Of a DNA stretch of 37,022 nucleotides, positions 8,611 to 14,087 are shown in pieces (position 1 is the stretch's first letter; each line of letters starts with the position of its first letter). Position numbers and translations under genes: made by a program. This stretch comes from a virus. The notes under the pieces are model-generated. The model had not been told where the DNA came from. It saw only the letters and a program-made list of their open reading frames with translations, and searched no databases. The stretch spans positions 1 to 37,022 of IMG/VR virus record IMGVR_UViG_3300020385_000003; one strand, written 5' to 3'.

Positions 8611-8621
8611 TTTGTTTTTAG

Positions 8622-8648
8622 GGTGGCGTTAGCTGCCCTTTTTTATTG
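8622..8648 (+). terminator. Hairpin terminator after endolysin
   Basis: GGGTGGC and GCTGCCC pair (with two G-U pairs) around a 4-base loop, followed by six T. It lies between the palindrome and the membrane protein gene at 8662. Confidence 0.6.
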
Positions 8649-8661
8649 GAGAAACAACAAT

Positions 8662-8979
8662 ATGAAATACATTTTTGCTTTAGTTTTTGCACTGTTTTCT
8701 AGCCTAGCTTTAGCTGAGGCAACCCCTTTAACACCAGAAGAAGCAGGCTTGATTTTTGGCGCGATTAAATGGGTGGCGGGCGAGTATTACGCCATCGTTA
8801 TTCTTGGCTTGTTAGCGCTTGGGTTTATTTGGGCGCAGCTGAGACAGTTCATTAAACCAGAAACCTTAGCCAAAGCCCCTGATTGGTTGATCTCCATTTT
8901 AGAGTCTATCGCTGCCAACCGTGGACACGCTAAGAACGAGCTCGATAAGAACCCGATTCATTTTAAAAGAATGCAGTAA
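8662..8979 (+). CDS. Small membrane protein of the lysis cassette, candidate holin
   Basis: A 105-residue protein starting at ATG 8662 (MKYIFALVFALFSSLALAEA) with GGAG upstream. The in-frame upstream start at 8578 lies in the palindrome-terminator region and was discarded. The first 19 residues are a clear Sec signal peptide with an Ala-x-Ala-like cleavage site. A second hydrophobic helix lies around residues 45-62 (YYAIVILGLLALGFIWAQ). The cytoplasmic tail is charged. Between endolysin and spanins this is the normal holin or antiholin place. A second holin-like gene exists at 22562, so one of the two may be an antiholin or serve another role. It overlaps the next start in TAATG. Confidence 0.6.
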   Translation: MKYIFALVFALFSSLALAEATPLTPEEAGLIFGAIKWVAGEYYAIVILGLLALGFIWAQLRQFIKPETLAKAPDWLISILESIAANRGHAKNELDKNPIHFKRMQ

Positions 8980-9209
8980 TGCAGTATCTGAGAATCTTGT
9001 TAGGGGTATTGAAACTTGCCCCTTATATCGCGACGGCCTACCGAAAGTGGCAAGCAGCCAAAGCCCAAAAGCAGAAACAAGAACAGGTGAACTCTATTAA
9101 TGAAAGCCCGAAAGAAACTTTTGCTGATGAGTTTGGTGCTGCTTCTGGTAGCGTGCAGCTTACCACCGTCAAGCCCAAAAAATTGCCCCCCGACACCGAT
9201 AAACCTTGA
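8979..9209 (+). CDS. Inner-membrane spanin (Rz-like)
   Basis: A 76-residue protein. There is a hydrophobic N-terminal segment (YLRILLGVLKLAPYIATAY), then a Lys/Gln-rich predicted coiled coil (KWQAAKAQKQKQEQ) and a Pro-rich C-terminus. A lipoprotein gene is embedded in another frame from 9100, the hallmark of Rz/Rz1 pairs. i-spanins join an outer-membrane lipoprotein to fuse the two membranes in the last step of lysis. The sequence itself is too divergent to name. The call rests on the topology and the nested gene. Confidence 0.75.
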   Translation: MQYLRILLGVLKLAPYIATAYRKWQAAKAQKQKQEQVNSINESPKETFADEFGAASGSVQLTTVKPKKLPPDTDKP

Positions 9210-9315
9210 ATGGTATGAAGTGGAAGGAAGCAACGGGGCTTACTTCCCTGAACGCAGCTTTAAGAACTTGCAGCTTTATCTACTCGATCTTAAACAATGT
9301 GCCTCCCTAACATGA
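9100..9315 (+). CDS. Outer-membrane spanin lipoprotein (Rz1-like)
   Basis: A 71-residue protein with a typical lipoprotein signal: MKARKKLLLMSLVLLLVAC with the lipobox L-V-A-C and the lipidated Cys at residue 19. The mature part begins SLPPSSPKNCPPTP, the Pro-rich stretch usual for Rz1 proteins. The first 110 bases overlap the i-spanin gene in another frame. The C-terminus extends beyond it, so the pair is overlapping rather than fully embedded. The lipobox at this place makes the identification strong. Confidence 0.88.
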   Translation: MKARKKLLLMSLVLLLVACSLPPSSPKNCPPTPINLEWYEVEGSNGAYFPERSFKNLQLYLLDLKQCASLT

Positions 9316-9379
9316 GCTTTTAAAGCTTCGCGTAAACGGGGCAACTTCAACCCCAATCAATAATTAGCATTATAAAATC

Positions 9380-9416
9380 AAGCGCGGCGAGCCTTTCGGT
9401 TCGCCGCGCTTTTTTT
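9380..9416 (+). terminator. Strong terminator of the late (tail-lysis) transcription unit
   Basis: A stem of about twelve pairs (AGCGCGGCGA... / ...TCGCCGCGCT) with the loop TTTC, followed by seven T. It is the strongest hairpin in the window and closes the late operon. Confidence 0.92.
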
Positions 9417-9422
9417 GTTTGT

Positions 9423-9517
9423 GCTATCAATTTGTTTGTTGCCGGCTTTCTGCAGCGCGCCTCTTTGCTATCAATCAGGGCGACATCGAGCGTTTACCAG
9501 GATGAAAAATGCTATCA
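9423..9517 (+). repeat. 44-bp-spaced GCTATCA element, copy A
   Basis: GCTATCA occurs at 9423, 9467 and 9511, exactly 44 bases apart. Between the boxes are GTTGCCGGCTTTCTGCAG, GCGCGCCTCTTT and ATCGAGCG...TACCAGGAT, which are repeated almost unchanged at 33368-33462 and, in inverted orientation and for one unit, at 11204-11254. Confidence 0.85.
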
Positions 9518-9558
9518 CATACCAAAAGTCATTAAATTAAAATAGTTTGAATTTTTGG

Positions 9559-9587
9559 TTGAAAAATTCAAACAGTTTGAGTATTAT
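9559..9587 (+). promoter_or_regulatory. Sigma-70 promoter with built-in palindromes, copy 1
   Basis: -35 TTGAAA (9559-9564), a 17-base spacer, and -10 TATTAT (9582-9587). The spacer contains the palindrome TCAAAC-A-GTTTGA (9568-9580). A further inverted repeat, TTTGAATTTTT / AAAAATTCAAA, covers the -35 box. These are probable operators for a repressor. Confidence 0.8.
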
Positions 9588-9597
9588 TCTTTTCAGA

Positions 9598-9617
9598 GGT
9601 TAGAGAGGGCTCTAACC
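9598..9617 (+). promoter_or_regulatory. 5' leader hairpin, copy 1
   Basis: GGTTAGAG / CTCTAACC with the loop AGGG, in the transcribed leader about 10 bases after the expected start of transcription. It is conserved as a structure in copy 2, where one A is replaced by G so that A-U becomes a G-U pair. Confidence 0.75.
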
Positions 9618-9637
9618 CATCCAAAGGGATAAAAACA

Positions 9638-9916
9638 ATGAACAACTTCAATTCAGTAACTAAATCAATCTACTCTCTAAACAACCAAGCGCACCTAGAA
9701 GAACACAAAGAGCAATTCGAGCTTTCTTCTGATGAGTGGGCGGGTTTTCAGCAATGGAAAAGCGCAGGACGCAAGGTCGTAAAAGGTGCGAAAGGTTGTA
9801 AGATTTTTATGGTTTGTGAGAAGAAAATGGAAGCAAAAGAAGGCGAAGAGACAAAGAAACGCCAAGTTGTTAAAGCGCTATATGTTTTCAATCTGGATCA
9901 CACTGAAGAAGTCTAA
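9638..9916 (+). CDS. ArdC-like N-terminal domain protein (possible anti-restriction or ssDNA-binding)
   Basis: A 92-residue protein, first gene after promoter copy 1. Residues 30-88 read DEWAGFQQWKSAGRKVVKGAKGCKIF...VVKALYVFNLDHTEE, which fits the N-terminal domain of ArdC-type proteins (pattern W-x-x-F-x-Q-W-x-x-x-G-R-x-V-x-K-G-x-x-G-x-x-I, then V-F-N). Full ArdC proteins also have a metalloprotease domain with HExxH. This one stops after the ssDNA-binding-like part. Such short versions are frequent in phages and plasmids and may guard incoming DNA. Anti-restriction is an inference, not shown. The gene is in an island of five plus-strand genes that share one or two promoters. Confidence 0.6.
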   Translation: MNNFNSVTKSIYSLNNQAHLEEHKEQFELSSDEWAGFQQWKSAGRKVVKGAKGCKIFMVCEKKMEAKEGEETKKRQVVKALYVFNLDHTEEV

Positions 9917-9956
9917 CTAATAGAAAGGGGGTGAAAGCCCCCTTATAGGCGGAATT

Positions 9957-10220
9957 ATGTATTTTATAGTCGATACGAAAACTCAAGATGTTAAAGCCTA
10001 CGGCAAGCAAGGGGATGCGGCTCGCGCTGCATTAGCCTTACTTAATGTCTCTACGGGGCAGGGGAAAGACCCTGTAAAAGCATTTCGTGAATTGAATAGC
10101 GACGCGGTGGCGGTGCTGAATTTATCTGATGCTTTTGAATCTGTTGAACAAAGCGACAACCACGCCGCGCAAGAGTTAGCGCGCAGTTTTAAAGAGGCTG
10201 TCGAGGCTTTTTATGGGTAG
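9957..10220 (+). CDS. Hypothetical protein of the accessory island
   Basis: An 87-residue acidic protein with a start ATG preceded by AGGCGG. The first residues (MYFIVDTKTQDVKAYGKQGDA) form a probable beta-hairpin, followed by Ala-rich helices (ARAALALLNVSTG and QELARSFKEAVEAFYG). No signal peptide, membrane segment or catalytic motif is visible. The stop overlaps the next start by 8 bases, so the two are coupled and may act together. I do not recognise the family. Confidence 0.65.
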   Translation: MYFIVDTKTQDVKAYGKQGDAARAALALLNVSTGQGKDPVKAFRELNSDAVAVLNLSDAFESVEQSDNHAAQELARSFKEAVEAFYG

Positions 10221-10608
10221 TTCAGAAGTAATGAAACCTTATCAAGTTGCAAAAGAGGCGGGGCTTGACGGATTGAGTGAGCTTGCCGAGCTGAGCGAGC
10301 AGTCAGAGCAAACTTTGAATAACTGGTTTAAGAACCCGAATAAACGCAAGTTGTTCGATTGTGTGGTATTGGGTGCGGCGGTCATGAAGCGTCAACTAAC
10401 GGATAGCCCTTTAAAATATTGGGCTTACGGAACGGCTAGAATCGAGAAAAAACACGCATTGAATAGTGAGCGCTATTCTGATGATTTATTGAAGTTTGCG
10501 CGAGAGTGTTTAGAGCGTTTTCCGGCTTTTTTCAAACACCCTGATAATTGTGGTCGCGGTACGCCTCAAGCGGTAATAGAGGCAATTAGTGGTAATAAAT
10601 TAAAATAG
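10213..10608 (+). CDS. Possible helix-turn-helix regulator of the accessory island
   Basis: A 131-residue protein. Residues 7-50 (MKPYQVAKEAGLDGLSELAELSEQSEQTLNNWFKNPNKRKLF) have the spacing of a helix-turn-helix with a recognition helix at SEQTLNNWFKN. The rest (DCVVLGAAVMKRQ and further helices) is of unknown type. I chose the start at 10213, with GAGG 8 bases upstream and overlap with the previous gene; ATG 10231 is an alternative. Its stop TAG lies inside promoter copy 2, so the two elements are physically merged. It is a natural candidate for the protein that binds the palindromes in the two duplicated promoters. That is inference. Confidence 0.55.
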   Translation: MGSSEVMKPYQVAKEAGLDGLSELAELSEQSEQTLNNWFKNPNKRKLFDCVVLGAAVMKRQLTDSPLKYWAYGTARIEKKHALNSERYSDDLLKFARECLERFPAFFKHPDNCGRGTPQAVIEAISGNKLK

Positions 10609-10699
10609 TTTGAATTTTTGATTGAAAAATTCAAACAGTTTGAGTATTATTCTTTCAGTGGTTAGGGAAGGCTCTAACCCATCCAAAAAGGGGATAAAA
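10596..10699 (+). repeat. Promoter-leader duplication, copy 2
   Basis: Second copy of 9533-9635. It begins inside the last codons of the preceding gene and ends at the ribosome binding site of the gene at 10701. This suggests tandem duplication of a promoter-gene cassette within the island. Confidence 0.9.
10622..10650 (+). promoter_or_regulatory. Sigma-70 promoter with built-in palindromes, copy 2
   Basis: TTGAAA (10622-10627), a 17-base spacer, and TATTAT (10645-10650), with the same palindromes as copy 1. The leader hairpin follows at 10660-10679 (GGTTAGGG / CTCTAACC, loop AAGG). Confidence 0.8.
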
Positions 10700-10700
10700 C

Positions 10701-10943
10701 ATGTCAAATATCTTACTAGCTAAGAAATGCGTCAAAGAGCACGGCGTAAAAGGCTTTAGAAAGTTAAAGCTGAAACGTGAGACTTATGTCATCGGTAGGC
10801 AGTGTGCGTATTTAAATAAGTTTGTTGTTCAGAACATGATTAAGCGCTTGGAGCTATTAGGCTTTGAAGTCCAGCAAAAGCGCGTTTGTTTTGAATTGGC
10901 AGAGAAAGGCCAATTAGACACACTCACCATTCAGCCGCAATAG
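10701..10943 (+). CDS. Hypothetical small basic protein
   Basis: An 80-residue basic protein directly after promoter copy 2, with a strong ribosome binding site (AAGGGGAT). The sequence MSNILLAKKCVKEHGVKGFRKLKLKRE...NKFVVQNMIKRLELLGFEVQQKR suggests two helices around a short strand, perhaps nucleic-acid binding because of the clustered Lys/Arg. No family is recognised. It has its own copy of the island promoter, so it can be made independently of the three genes before it. Confidence 0.65.
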   Translation: MSNILLAKKCVKEHGVKGFRKLKLKRETYVIGRQCAYLNKFVVQNMIKRLELLGFEVQQKRVCFELAEKGQLDTLTIQPQ

Positions 10944-10954
10944 GGGGTGTTTCC

Positions 10955-11206
10955 ATGGCGTTTACAGTCCGACCAACCGAAGAAGAAACTGCGACAATTG
11001 AAAAGGCCGCAAAATTACTCGGTGTGAAATCAATGTCTAAAGCTGTCATTCAAGCTTGTTACCGTGTTATTGCTTTGACTGACAAAGTTAAGAAGTTAGA
11101 GCGCGAGTTAAACGAGCAAACAGTAAGAGCGAATAAAGCGGAAAAGGTAATCAATGATTATCGAAAAGCTCAATCTGCTTTACTCAATCACCATAAGCAA
11201 AATTGA
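10955..11206 (+). CDS. Small protein with ribbon-helix-helix-like start and coiled coil
   Basis: An 83-residue protein with ribosome binding site GGGGTG, 11 bases after the preceding stop. The N-terminus (AFTVRPTEEETATIEKAAKLLGVKSMSKAVIQACYRVI) follows the ribbon-helix-helix pattern: a short strand 'FTVRPTEEE', helix A, then helix B starting at S-M-S-K-A. The rest is a charged coiled coil (TDKVKKLERELNEQTVRANKAEKVI). Such proteins are often DNA-binding antitoxin- or Arc-type regulators. There is no obvious toxin next to it. The stop lies inside repeat copy C. Confidence 0.55.
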   Translation: MAFTVRPTEEETATIEKAAKLLGVKSMSKAVIQACYRVIALTDKVKKLERELNEQTVRANKAEKVINDYRKAQSALLNHHKQN

Positions 11207-11254
11207 TAGCAGTTTTAGAACCGGTAAGCGCTCGATTCACGTTTTGCTGATAGC
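11204..11254 (-). repeat. 44-bp-spaced GCTATCA element, copy C (inverted)
   Basis: On the minus strand GCTATCA occurs twice, exactly 44 bases apart (plus-strand TGATAGC at 11204 and 11248). The intervening sequence contains ATCGAGCG-N-TTACC and is preceded by GCGCTCTTTT, as in copies A and B. Copies A and C face each other around the accessory island. Confidence 0.8.
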
Positions 11255-11287
11255 AAAAGAGCGCGAACCTTACCGAAAGGGATGCAA

Positions 11288-11461
11288 ATGGAAGAGAAAG
11301 TTGTAGCAGCGGTAAAAAAGGCTTTGAATCAAAATGAGGCTTTAAAACTGAGCCTTGCCGACCGTGGGATTGAGTTTGATTTTTACATGAGCAGGGAAAT
11401 TGAAAGACAGCTTTCGATAGCAAGGCTTCATCGCGAACTTGAAGCCTGTCGTATTAGGTAA
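11288..11461 (+). CDS. Small hypothetical protein after repeat copy C
   Basis: A 57-residue protein (MEEKVVAAVKKALNQNEALK... to ...RLHRELEACRIR). An ATG at 11282 is also in frame, but the ribosome binding site AAAGGG at 11275-11280 fits ATG 11288 better. It is a predicted all-helical, highly charged protein. No family is recognised. It lies just outside the segment bounded by copies A and C and is followed by another small gene. Confidence 0.55.
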   Translation: MEEKVVAAVKKALNQNEALKLSLADRGIEFDFYMSREIERQLSIARLHRELEACRIR

Positions 11462-11477
11462 TAATGGAGAAGGGATT

Positions 11478-11639
11478 ATGTATAAAGTAATGGGGCAAAA
11501 GGTTTTTTATCAGGGACGATCACTAAGAGTACGGGGTGTTGCTCCGGCAGAAAAGGTAAGGTGCGGTTCTGGTTACGCTGTTCTACTTATCGTTGATGGA
11601 AAATCCCAATACGTAAACACAAAAGAACTGTCAAATTAA
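11478..11639 (+). CDS. Small hypothetical protein, beta-rich
   Basis: A 53-residue protein (MYKVMGQKVFYQGRSLRVRG...) with ribosome binding site GAGAAGGG at the correct distance. I use ATG 11478, not the in-frame TTG at 11439. The pattern of short strands separated by glycines and a terminal 'VNTKELSN' suggests an SH3-like mini-barrel, similar in style, though not visibly homologous, to the small gene at 33520 that also sits by a GCTATCA element. Function unknown. Confidence 0.55.
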   Translation: MYKVMGQKVFYQGRSLRVRGVAPAEKVRCGSGYAVLLIVDGKSQYVNTKELSN

Positions 11640-11668
11640 GTGAAAAATAGAAATCTACAGATAAAACA

Positions 11669-11699
11669 AACCCCGCAGTGCTGCAACACTAACGGGGTT
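11669..11699 (+). terminator. Hairpin after the accessory genes (weak terminator)
   Basis: AACCCCG / CGGGGTT with an inner AGTG / CACT stem. There is no T run after it, so it may be an attenuator or simply an RNA end structure. Confidence 0.45.
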
Positions 11700-11746
11700 C
11701 GTAATCACAACAACCTGAAAGCCGATCAAAACTAATAGGTAACATT

Positions 11747-11938
11747 ATGATAAATCCGATTTTAACGTATCCACAAAACCAACTCAACACGCCTAAACAG
11801 GTGTCACGTCGTTTACTGTCTGACTGGTGTCGTCTTGTGGGGCGTTACTCCAAATACAACGCTCGATGTGCTCCGAACTATCGCTCTCATGTATCAGCCA
11901 CAAAACACCAATTTATACCGCTTTCAGCCGTGAATTAG
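11747..11938 (+). CDS. Small basic hypothetical protein next to two DnaA boxes
   Basis: A 63-residue protein with an upstream AGGT. It is rich in Arg, Tyr and Ser (QVSRRLLSDWCRLVGRYSKYNARCAPNYRSH) and has no membrane segment. It lies alone between a hairpin at 11669 and a strong terminator at 11980. The two DnaA boxes begin 10 bases after its stop. No family is recognised. The coding call is only moderately supported, because no second line of evidence exists. Confidence 0.45.
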   Translation: MINPILTYPQNQLNTPKQVSRRLLSDWCRLVGRYSKYNARCAPNYRSHVSATKHQFIPLSAVN

Positions 11939-11947
11939 AAAGCGCGG

Positions 11948-11970
11948 TTATCCACAGCCACTTATCCACA
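11948..11970 (+). promoter_or_regulatory. Two perfect DnaA boxes, 14 bases apart
   Basis: TTATCCACA occurs at 11948-11956 and again at 11962-11970 in the same orientation. Perfect boxes are rare by chance, and a tandem pair suggests DnaA binding for replication or gene control. A third perfect box (opposite strand) is at 15894-15902 behind the replication gene. Confidence 0.7.
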
Positions 11971-11979
11971 AAAAACAAC

Positions 11980-12020
11980 AAGGCGAAGCCGTCAGTTTTA
12001 GACGCTTCGCCTTTCTTTTT
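11980..12020 (+). terminator. Strong terminator closing the accessory block
   Basis: The stem AAGGCGAAGC / GCTTCGCCTT, extended by GTC/GAC inside, is followed by a T-rich tract. It isolates the decision and plasmid region from read-through of the accessory island. Confidence 0.85.
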
Positions 12021-12071
12021 GCGTCAAGCCGTCATAGTTGCAATGGCTTGGTGCAGATTAGGTACTATATG

Positions 12072-12242
12072 TTAAATAGAGCTTGGTACTTCTAAGTTCT
12101 TCAACGCCTTTTCAAGTTTCCTCTCTATTTCAATAAACAAGCTCACCAAATGCTGTTGCTCCCAGTTTGTCGCTGCCTCACTCCCGCAAGCCGCTAATCC
12201 TTTCGCTTCTTCTAATAGTTCTAGGTTTTCGACCCCCTTCAT
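12072..12242 (-). CDS. Small 56-residue protein divergent to an XRE regulator; candidate antirepressor
   Basis: On the minus strand ATG (12240-12242) is preceded by AAGG at 8 bases. The protein begins MKGVENLELLEEAKGLAA and ends KALKNLEVPSSI. It is acidic and predicted all-helical, without signal peptide. It faces away from the regulator at 12550 across a 307-base intergenic region with an inverted repeat at 12326-12345. A small gene divergent to a DNA-binding regulator in a phage-plasmid decision region resembles the transcription-factor/small-protein pairs that inactivate CI repressors in Vibrio phages (VqmA-Qtip logic). Its C-terminal half weakly resembles the SOS-controlled protein at 14166. 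The antirepressor role is inference. Confidence 0.6.
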   Translation of the reverse strand: MKGVENLELLEEAKGLAACGSEAATNWEQQHLVSLFIEIERKLEKALKNLEVPSSI

Positions 12243-12549
12243 AGCTTTAGCCTTTTCGGTAAGTTAGTAGCCCTGTTAATAGCTGCTTTTAGCAGTAAGA
12301 CGTGCGAAAAGAGAATTAATTTGCAAAGTGATAGATTGGTCACTTGAGAGATTGCATAATAAGATTTTAGCCTAGAGTTATATAAAGCCATACTGAACCC
12401 ATTTATTTTTATTTTTTATAAAAGCTGTTGATTATTAATTAGTTAGCATATGCATCATATCCTCTATAAAACTAAGGTAAATAGCTTTGTCTTGGCTGGT
12501 CTCAATTTTGCTTATATAGGGTTTATATAGTCACTTTTAGGTGTTAGCT
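12243..12549. other. Divergent regulatory region between small gene and XRE gene
   Basis: AT-rich, 307 bases, no gene. It contains the inverted repeat AAGTGA-N8-TCACTT (12326-12345), a hairpin CTGC/GCAG near 12285, the palindrome GCATATGC near 12449 and two close TTATATAG-type repeats just before the XRE start. Confidence 0.6.
12326..12345. promoter_or_regulatory. Inverted repeat, candidate operator of the divergent pair
   Basis: A perfect 6-base inverted repeat AAGTGA / TCACTT with an 8-base centre (20 bp in all). It lies about 84 bases upstream of the small gene and 205 upstream of the XRE gene. The size suits an XRE dimer. Confidence 0.5.
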
Positions 12550-12879
12550 ATGTCACATCAAAGCTTAATGGTCGCTATAAAAAGAAGACGAGAACGCGAG
12601 CATATAACACAAATGGATGTGGCTAGGGGAATCGGAATTAGCAGGCGACATTATGTTAGGTGTGAATCCGGTCAGGCAGAGTTGAAGCTGTCGCAATTTG
12701 TAGCAGCAATGAACTTTTTGAACATGACTTATCTAGATTTGGCTCTGGATATGCTCAATCTTGCGCCTGTTACGGCTTGGGATGTAGCGGCTGCTGCAAG
12801 AACTTTGACAGCGGCATCTAGAAAATCATTAGTAGAGTTTTTGATGAGAAATCATGAGGATAAAGAAAAGGGCAGCTAG
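12550..12879 (+). CDS. XRE-family helix-turn-helix transcription regulator
   Basis: A 109-residue protein. ATG 12550 is preferred, with TAGGTG 6 bases upstream; the in-frame GTG at 12541 overlaps that site. Residues 5-62 are a Cro/CI-type helix-turn-helix: AIKRRREREHITQMDVARGIGISRRHYVRCESGQAELKLSQF, with the turn at G-I-S. The second half (AWDVAAAARTLTAASRKSLVEFLMRN) is helical and may dimerise or sense a signal. No peptidase domain is present, so it is not a classical CI. It lies divergently to the 56-residue gene. A 22-bp palindrome follows its stop. A role as the activator or repressor of the small gene is inferred from layout. Confidence 0.8.
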   Translation: MSHQSLMVAIKRRREREHITQMDVARGIGISRRHYVRCESGQAELKLSQFVAAMNFLNMTYLDLALDMLNLAPVTAWDVAAAARTLTAASRKSLVEFLMRNHEDKEKGS

Positions 12880-12888
12880 TGCTACCCT

Positions 12889-12910
12889 TGTATATCGCCA
12901 GTAATATACA
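12889..12910. repeat. 22-bp palindrome, copy 2 of 5 (candidate parS-like site)
   Basis: TGTATAT-N8-ATATACA with N8 = CGCCAGTA, lying directly at the 3' end of the ParB-like gene. Just before it (12870-12887) is a hairpin GGGCAGC / GCTACCC that may end the XRE transcript. Confidence 0.8.
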
Positions 12911-13318
12911 TTATCTTTGAGCGCGAGCCATAGAGAGCTTTGCCTCTCTAATCATTTCTACTTTTTCCTCGTCACTCAGCTTTTCGTAAGCTCGTAAAGC
13001 CGCGCGCATTTGGGTGTTGTTGCTCAGGTCGTCTTTACCACCAAGGCGATCATAGAATAACTCAGTACCTGCAATGCGCTTTGCTGCATCGGTCATGATG
13101 GTTTTCTCTTCACCGCTAATTCTAAACGGTACTGGCGAAAGCTTTGTGGTTGGCGTAACACCAAAAGTTTCATTTCGTTTTGGCTTAGGTGCGGCTGCTT
13201 TTTCTTCTTTCTTTGCTAGTCGTTCAAGGCTTTTGAGTTTCGCTTTTTCTGCTGGTTTAAGTTCGCGAGTTGGTTTTGCCTTTAACTCTTCCAGTAGCGC
13301 TATTTCTTCGTTAGTCAT
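12911..13318 (-). CDS. ParB-like partner of ParA (centromere-binding protein candidate)
   Basis: A 135-residue basic protein whose ATG overlaps the parA stop by 8 bases, so the two are co-translated. The N-terminal half is a charged, Lys/Pro/Ala-rich linker (LKPAEKAKLKSLERLAKKEEKAAAPKPKRN). The C-terminal half (VPFRISGEEKTIMTDAAKRIAG...) may fold as a small DNA-binding domain. There is no canonical ParB HTH domain, which is usual for the small partner proteins of type Ib partition systems. It probably binds the palindromes at 12889 and 14143 that flank the operon. This is inferred from location. No other function fits the operon. Confidence 0.7.
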   Translation of the reverse strand: MTNEEIALLEELKAKPTRELKPAEKAKLKSLERLAKKEEKAAAPKPKRNETFGVTPTTKLSPVPFRISGEEKTIMTDAAKRIAGTELFYDRLGGKDDLSNNTQMRAALRAYEKLSDEEKVEMIREAKLSMARAQR

Positions 13319-14087
13319 TGATCACCTCCGCCGCTAGATTGCTGTAGTAACGAGCTGCTACGTGACCTTTGTTAAATACTGACAAAGGTAAATGTTCGCG
13401 TTCTGCATCGTCGAAAACTGACCTATCCATGATTTTGGTTTTAGCTACTTTGTCAGGCCATCGCTCTAGTGTGTAGCTTTCACCATATTCGTTTTTGCGT
13501 TTCTTACGGTTATCAATCTTCACGGGCAAAACGGTGTAGTTAATCTCATCCTCTTCAATGAACAATACATCTTGAATATGAGTGAGTAGCTTCTCTATTC
13601 CATCAATAGAGTGCTCGCTGTAGTCGGTTGGGAAAATGAACTCAGTTGCCGCATTAATTGCGTTAAGTCCAAGTACGCTTGTTCCTGGTTGTGTGTCGAT
13701 AACGACAAAATCAAACGGTTCGCTGATCTTTTGGAGCTGCAGCTTAAGGCGTTCCTCTCGCTTAGGAGCTGAGAATAAATCCATGTCTAATTTAGTCATG
13801 GCATCATCAAAGCGAGCAGGGATGATAAATAGGTTTTCTTGAATTTCACCGTTTACAAGGGCGGGGTAGATAGCTTGGTTAATATCAAACTTTCTATCTA
13901 GGAGAACATCCCCAAGGTAATGCGGGGTTTCATCTTCTAAATAAAATTTGGTGGTATCGCCTTGTCCGTCAAAGTCGATAATAAGGGTGCGTTTCTTCTT
14001 CTTGCTAAGTTCGTGCGCTAGGTTCACGGCGGTAGTAGTCTTAGTAACCCCGCCTTTGCCATTGCCTACAGTAATGATTCGAGTCAT
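13311..14087 (-). CDS. parA: ParA-family partition ATPase
   Basis: A 258-residue ATPase for plasmid segregation. The deviant Walker A motif is KGGVTKTTT at residues 11-19, with Thr in place of the usual Gly before the second Lys. The A' motif is IIDFDGQGDTT (about 37-47) and Walker B is VVIDTQPGTS (about 130-139). The lack of an N-terminal DNA-binding extension places it with the short type Ib ParA proteins. It is transcribed leftward with the ParB-like gene. The upstream region carries a 22-bp palindrome at 14143-14164, a likely place for autoregulation. A partition pair in a phage genome is strong evidence that the prophage is maintained as a plasmid. Confidence 0.93.
   Translation of the reverse strand: MTRIITVGNGKGGVTKTTTAVNLAHELSKKKKRTLIIDFDGQGDTTKFYLEDETPHYLGDVLLDRKFDINQAIYPALVNGEIQENLFIIPARFDDAMTKLDMDLFSAPKREERLKLQLQKISEPFDFVVIDTQPGTSVLGLNAINAATEFIFPTDYSEHSIDGIEKLLTHIQDVLFIEEDEINYTVLPVKIDNRKKRKNEYGESYTLERWPDKVAKTKIMDRSVFDDAEREHLPLSVFNKGHVAARYYSNLAAEVIND

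Larger units (their letters stand above)
9533..9635 (+). repeat. Promoter-leader duplication, copy 1
   Basis: About 100 bases that recur at 10596-10699 with only a few changes. Each copy runs from a TAAATTAAAATAG box through promoter, operator-like palindromes and a leader hairpin to the ribosome binding site of the following gene. Confidence 0.9.
9316..9637. other. Non-coding junction between late operon and accessory island
   Basis: This 322-base stretch holds, in order, the late terminator (9380-9416), copy A of the GCTATCA element (9423-9517), the duplicated promoter (9559-9587) and its leader hairpin (9598-9617). I see no gene in it. Confidence 0.8.

Noticed and set aside
9423-9517. GCTATCA boxes as a CRISPR array
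   Set aside because: The repeats are only 7 bases, the 'spacers' are themselves conserved between copies A and B, and there are no cas genes.
11827-12075. 82-codon frame overlapping the 11747 gene, DnaA boxes and terminator
   Set aside because: It runs through a strong terminator hairpin and the DnaA boxes and has no ribosome binding site.
12541-12549. GTG start for the XRE gene
   Set aside because: The likely ribosome binding site TAGGTG includes this GTG. ATG 12550 has correct spacing.
13074-13842. Plus-strand frames opposite the parA and ParB-like genes
   Set aside because: They are shadows of the minus-strand genes, whose motifs (Walker A, Walker B) are clear.
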